This document shows, piece by piece, positions 60,767 through 64,000 of a stretch of DNA of 64,000 bases. The DNA lies in contig NZ_KB894596.1 of assembly GCF_000374545.1 (NCBI RefSeq), positions 21,490-85,489 on the forward strand. Direction: 5' to 3'. The notes below the pieces were generated by a model. That model did no database searches and had not been told where the DNA came from. It saw nothing but the letters and a program-made list of their open reading frames with translations. Each line of letters opens with the position of its first letter. The stretch's first letter is position 1. The stretch is from Anaeromusa acidaminophila DSM 3853 (GTDB lineage Bacteria > Bacillota > Negativicutes > Anaeromusales > Anaeromusaceae). A program made the position numbers and the translations under genes.

Positions 60767-60934
60767 CTAATTCTTCTTTGATGATACCAATGAACGCGAG
60801 GTTACGCTAGGCACAGCCTGATTTAGCTGATTTTGAATGAGTTCCAGATAGGTGTCGTGCTTAGGATGATGATATCCAAAATGTTTTTGAATATTCTTCA
60901 CGGAAGAGAAAGACTGAATTATTTTTTTGAGCAT
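60767..60934 (-). pseudogene. 55-residue open frame, possible remnant
   Basis: On the minus strand an ATG frame gives 55 residues (MLKKIIQSFSSVKNIQKHFG, then YHHPKHDTYLELIQNQLNQA) with natural composition but no ribosome site. It might be the tail of a decayed mobile-element gene beside tRNA-Arg. Family not recognised; it may be chance. Confidence 0.3.
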
Positions 60935-60970
60935 AAAAATAGACGATCTATAGTGAAAATGTATTTCTGA

Positions 60971-61004
60971 TTGACATTTTTCAGGAAAAGTCTTACTATG
61001 TAGT
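60971..61004 (+). promoter_or_regulatory. Promoter and possible operator of the XRE-ImmA unit
   Basis: TTGACA (60971-60976), 17-base spacer, TACTAT (60994-60999). A small palindrome ACTA-TG-TAGT (60995-61004) covers the -10 box and could be bound by the XRE domain protein encoded downstream. Confidence 0.65.
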
Positions 61005-61033
61005 CGTAGATAAATGTAGGGGGTGTTTTAGCT

Positions 61034-61813
61034 ATGAATCCATCGGGATACAAGATTAAGGCAACGGATAAATTTATTAGTGTTATTACAAAGTGTGTGA
61101 GTGATGCAGTGGGAGATGATATTAAAGGAGACATAAAATCCCATGGTTTGGTTACGCAAAACAGTACTCCTACAAGAATATGGGACCTACTAAACACCAA
61201 TATTTGTAAAAATTTTAACCAAATTGATATTATTGCTAACCCTACCAAAAGAGGGCCATGGGAAATGGTTCCGATTTTCGAAAGAAATACTGGAATTGTA
61301 TATTCATTAATGAGGGAACAGCGTTTTGAATTATTAAAGAAGGAATTTCCGAAAAGAAGAAATGCGCACTATATTGATGCATTTGCTAGATCATTAAATG
61401 CTGATTTATGTGCAGCTAAAAATCAGTTATTGTTATTTCCATTATGCGAAAAAAAGTTTAACAATGAAGAATTCATTCAGGAAATCATCGAAAAGATATT
61501 TCGTGACCTCGGGGTGCCGAATGAGTTAGTAAGGCATCATGCATTGATATTATTCAGTAGCTTTAATAATGAGTTAGCATCGCTACGATGCTGTGTGGTT
61601 GATAGTAATTTAGGAATAGTCGATGAAGTTGACTGGAGCAACTATATTAAGGCTAGTGAAAGTATAATAGCTGGTAAAGCTCTTGATAGGGCATCGGTAT
61701 ATGTTGAGCCGAGTGGTGGTTTAAAATACAAGCAGAAAGCAAAAGATAAGATGGGTCAAAAAAGGCCTGCGGAACGAAAGAAGCTTGATGGCGAAGATAA
61801 AATTATTACGTAA
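61034..61813 (+). CDS. Unknown protein paired with an XRE-ImmA/IrrE gene
   Basis: A 259-residue soluble protein, AT-rich gene. Visible features: a helical N-terminal third, WDLLNTNICKNFNQIDIIANP, then YSLMREQRFELLKKEFPKRRNAHYIDAFARSLNADL, a central LILFSSFNNELASLRCCVVD, and a basic C-terminal tail (KYKQKAKDKMGQKRPAERKK). I have only a weak association with the DUF5986 group. It starts the unit, behind GGGGGTG, and the XRE-ImmA gene follows after 29 bases, a toxin-antitoxin or phage-control style arrangement (inference). Confidence 0.6.
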   Translation: MNPSGYKIKATDKFISVITKCVSDAVGDDIKGDIKSHGLVTQNSTPTRIWDLLNTNICKNFNQIDIIANPTKRGPWEMVPIFERNTGIVYSLMREQRFELLKKEFPKRRNAHYIDAFARSLNADLCAAKNQLLLFPLCEKKFNNEEFIQEIIEKIFRDLGVPNELVRHHALILFSSFNNELASLRCCVVDSNLGIVDEVDWSNYIKASESIIAGKALDRASVYVEPSGGLKYKQKAKDKMGQKRPAERKKLDGEDKIIT

Positions 61814-61842
61814 TTAAGCAGCAGTTTATTTGGAGGAATAAT

Positions 61843-62994
61843 ATGCGTACCATAAAGCAATTTAATGGAGAACGGTTAAAGTCTGCAAGAATTTATCGTG
61901 GATTAACGGTGGCTGAATTAGCTGAGAGACTACAACTTCAAAGACAAACAATTTCCATGTATGAGAATGATAAATTGAAAAATCCGGAGTATTCAACAGT
62001 AAAGAGAATGAGTGATGTTCTGGGGTTTCCTCCTGATTTTTTTCTGGAAGAGAATGCAATGAAACTAAAAGTAGGATCTACCTACTTTAGAGCATTGCTA
62101 ACAACCAATAAGAAGTATCGCAATCAGCAGATTCAAAAGATGAATTTTATTTCAACAATATACTCCTTCTTGAATGAATATATTGAATTTCCTGCCTTTA
62201 ATCTTCCGTCAATACAGAATGAGATAGATCCAGAAGAAGCTGCCAAAAACCTTAGAGACTTTTGGAAGCTTGGTGATAAGCCTATTGATAATATCGTCTA
62301 TCTAGTCGAACAAAACGGGATATTAGTAACAAGTTTTGATACTGATACTGCCGACATAGATGCTTTTAGTCAAATGATCGATTTGAATGAGAGCACAATA
62401 TTTTTGATTGGCTACTCCAAAAATAAAGGTACTGCCGCTCGGATTCATTTTGATGTTGCTCATGAATTGGGCCATATTCTGTTACATGAATGGAGTGAAG
62501 ACATAGAAACTTTATCGAAAGATGAATTTAAGGAGCGGGAAAATCAAGCCCATGAATTTGCTTCAGCATTTTTATTGCCCAAAGAAGCATTTGTTGCTGA
62601 TGTGGGGGCATATGCTAATAATCTTTCATATTATATTGAGCTAAAGAGAAAGTGGAAAGTCTCAATATCTGCGATGATAAGGCGATCATACAATTTAGGT
62701 CTGATTGATTATTCAACTTATCAACAGTTAATGCGGACAATGCAGAAAAAAGGTATCAAGAAGCAAGAGCCCTTAGATGATCTTTTATTTACGTCGACAC
62801 CTTCGCTATTAAAGACAGCAGTACAGATGCTTATAGAGGGTGGTGTGATAACTCCAAAAGAATTTTTATCTGAATTAGCTAGAGATTTTAACCTTAGTTT
62901 TACTTCAAGTGAAGTAGAATATCTTTTGGATTTACCAAAAGATATTCTTAAAATTTCAAATGTTATTCCAATGCATAAGCTGAATGTCAAGTGA
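61843..62994 (+). CDS. XRE HTH - ImmA/IrrE family metallopeptidase
   Basis: A 383-residue two-domain protein. Residues 8-65 are an XRE helix-turn-helix (ERLKSARIYRGLTVAELAERL, QTISMYENDK); residues 90-260 are the ImmA/IrrE (DUF955) zinc peptidase with HELGH at 207-211 and the third ligand region ENQAHEFASAFLLP. About 110 further residues follow. ImmA cuts phage-type repressors, and such fusions act as antitoxin/regulator in many mobile elements. GGAGG precedes the ATG. Probably regulates its own operon. Confidence 0.88.
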   Translation: MRTIKQFNGERLKSARIYRGLTVAELAERLQLQRQTISMYENDKLKNPEYSTVKRMSDVLGFPPDFFLEENAMKLKVGSTYFRALLTTNKKYRNQQIQKMNFISTIYSFLNEYIEFPAFNLPSIQNEIDPEEAAKNLRDFWKLGDKPIDNIVYLVEQNGILVTSFDTDTADIDAFSQMIDLNESTIFLIGYSKNKGTAARIHFDVAHELGHILLHEWSEDIETLSKDEFKERENQAHEFASAFLLPKEAFVADVGAYANNLSYYIELKRKWKVSISAMIRRSYNLGLIDYSTYQQLMRTMQKKGIKKQEPLDDLLFTSTPSLLKTAVQMLIEGGVITPKEFLSELARDFNLSFTSSEVEYLLDLPKDILKISNVIPMHKLNVK

Positions 62995-63076
62995 ATTTTT
63001 ATAGAAGAAACTTATATTACGAAACCTGAGTGATTTCGGAGTTGGAGTGGAATAATAAGTAGAAAGGAGGGGGATT

Positions 63077-63763
63077 TTGAGTAAAGAGAGGAATTTGAAA
63101 AATGGATTTATTTATTATTTTATAAATATAATTCTTATTTCTTTTAATAAAATTAACCTAGTTGAGCTTTTTAAAACGATTGCTAGAAGTCTAGTAAAAG
63201 AGACAAACAAACAAATTGAGAGTCAAAATATTGCGATTGATATTTTTATTGTTAGTAAGTGGTTGTTTGTTTTTATTCTATGGATAAATTATATCGATGG
63301 CTATTGGTATAGGCTATTTACATGGTATCTAATAATTACAAATTTGCACACGTACTTTTATTACCATGTTTGGCATATACGAGCGGTTACGAATGAACAG
63401 GTGTCGCCTGAACGGATGAGAAGACGATTTATAAATCTTTTGTTAGCTATTGCTTTTTCTGTCTTTTCCTATGCATATCTTTATCAAGTATGTTACTCTA
63501 ATCATTTTGAGGGGTGGCCAGAAAATTATTCTTTTTGGTTGACGTCTCTTTTCTTTAGTTTAACAAACTCTGTAAAAGGTTCAGGACTCTTAGTTCCGAT
63601 AACTGAGCAAGGACTATTAATTATGGCTTCGCAGTTTGCTACTACTTATATGTTTTTGGCAATAATGATTTCTCGTTCTGTTCCTCAATTTGACAAAAAG
63701 AAAGTGGCATGCCCCCCGAAAATCGAGCCAGATTTTAAGTTAGAAAAAAGTATGCTAGACTAA
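63077..63763 (+). CDS. Unknown membrane protein, 3' end apparently cut by an IS element
   Basis: A 228-residue frame with about five hydrophobic segments (e.g. WLFVFILWINYI, FINLLLAIAFSVFSYAYLY, SQFATTYMFLAIMIS). No family recognised. TTG at 63077 is 6 bases after AAAGGAGG. The final 16-17 residues (from VACPPKIEPDF) are read from sequence that looks like the left terminal repeat of the IS3-family element that follows, so the native C terminus is probably lost. It lies 82 bp after the XRE-ImmA gene, same direction, perhaps its third operon member. Confidence 0.6.
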   Translation: MSKERNLKNGFIYYFINIILISFNKINLVELFKTIARSLVKETNKQIESQNIAIDIFIVSKWLFVFILWINYIDGYWYRLFTWYLIITNLHTYFYYHVWHIRAVTNEQVSPERMRRRFINLLLAIAFSVFSYAYLYQVCYSNHFEGWPENYSFWLTSLFFSLTNSVKGSGLLVPITEQGLLIMASQFATTYMFLAIMISRSVPQFDKKKVACPPKIEPDFKLEKSMLD

Positions 63764-64000
63764 CTTAAAAAGGAGCGAAAAACATGGGGAAGAAAAGGTA
63801 TACGGCAGAACAAATCATCGTGCATTTAAGAGAAGCGGAAATCCTGTGCGGACAAGGAAAGACGATTGCTGAAACCTCACGGCAGCTCGGAGTAACAGAG
63901 CAAACGTATTATCGTTGGCGTAAGCAATACGGAGGAATGACTTCTTCCGATGCTAAAAAGCTGAAAGAACTTGAGAAAGAAAACTCTCGTTTGAAGAAGC
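63708..64000 (+). mobile_element. IS3-family insertion sequence, left part
   Basis: The segment from TGCCCCCCGAAAATCGAG (about 63710) onward looks like an IS3-family terminal repeat and is followed by the orfA gene. The right end is outside the window. Confidence 0.7.
63784..64000 (+). CDS. IS3-family transposase OrfA (partial)
   Basis: The first 72 codons of an IS3 OrfA: KKRYTAEQIIVHLREAEIL, then helix-turn-helix TIAETSRQLGVTEQTYYRWRKQYGG and the leucine-zipper start KKLKELEKENSRLKK. OrfA binds the IS ends; the catalytic OrfB would follow by frameshift beyond the window. AAAGGAG precedes the ATG. The sequence runs off at 64000. Confidence 0.92.
   Translation, partial: MGKKRYTAEQIIVHLREAEILCGQGKTIAETSRQLGVTEQTYYRWRKQYGGMTSSDAKKLKELEKENSRLKK

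Overview
The window looks like chromosomal DNA of an anaerobic bacterium of the Bacillota, most likely a Negativicutes relative (inference). Seen: T-box leader on trp genes, BirA-type operators on biotin genes, a NiaR/NiaP niacin locus, strong sigma70-type promoters, AGGAGG ribosome sites, several radical-SAM genes and a short-form respiratory complex I. Gene density is high and most genes are ordinary housekeeping genes; the clearly accessory parts are about 9.7-11.3 kb and 60.5-64 kb.

Layout. 0-4.0 kb: MerR regulator, a methionine gamma-lyase/cystathionine-type PLP enzyme and a BCCT transporter. 4.0-5.4 kb: self-regulated His-tailed MarR protein, a small Cys-motif protein and a TfoX-N protein. 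5.5-8.3 kb: threonine aldolase divergent from a MocR regulator. 8.5-13.7 kb: DUF6765 protein, a DUF3800 protein bracketed by a perfect 16-bp inverted repeat, AEC transporter, TrmO, and a GGCT-like protein with its catalytic Glu replaced. 13.8-15.3 kb (minus strand): fosX behind a 2-hydroxyacid dehydrogenase. 15.4-24.8 kb: PAS protein, TauE exporter, lipoprotein, PreA, LysR, GGDEF protein, and a radical-SAM DNA-repair pair. 25-29.2 kb: MFS transporter, tandem bioB paralogs behind two BirA boxes, ubiX.

29.2-39.4 kb is one long nuo operon (nuoABCDHIJKLMN) without the NADH-oxidising E, F and G subunits; a probable small structured RNA lies just before its promoter. 39.5-43 kb: dapA, a DedA-like membrane protein and an ABC-F ATPase. 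43.1-48.9 kb: a T-box leader with two successive antiterminator/terminator modules controls trpD-F-C-E-G-aroF. 48.9-56.9 kb: a large nested palindrome, an SfsA-DUF123 fusion, ftsZ, a GGDEF/degenerate HD-GYP sensor, a flavoprotein behind a structured leader RNA, and speE. 57-60.4 kb: tRNA-Asn, tRNA-Glu, a K+ channel, niaR, niaP, tRNA-Arg.

After tRNA-Arg the DNA becomes AT-rich and holds an unknown protein paired with an XRE-ImmA/IrrE regulator-protease, then a membrane protein whose 3' end seems to be cut by an IS3-family element that runs off the window. This segment is the best candidate for an undescribed small system. All family names come from reading protein motifs; no database search was run.
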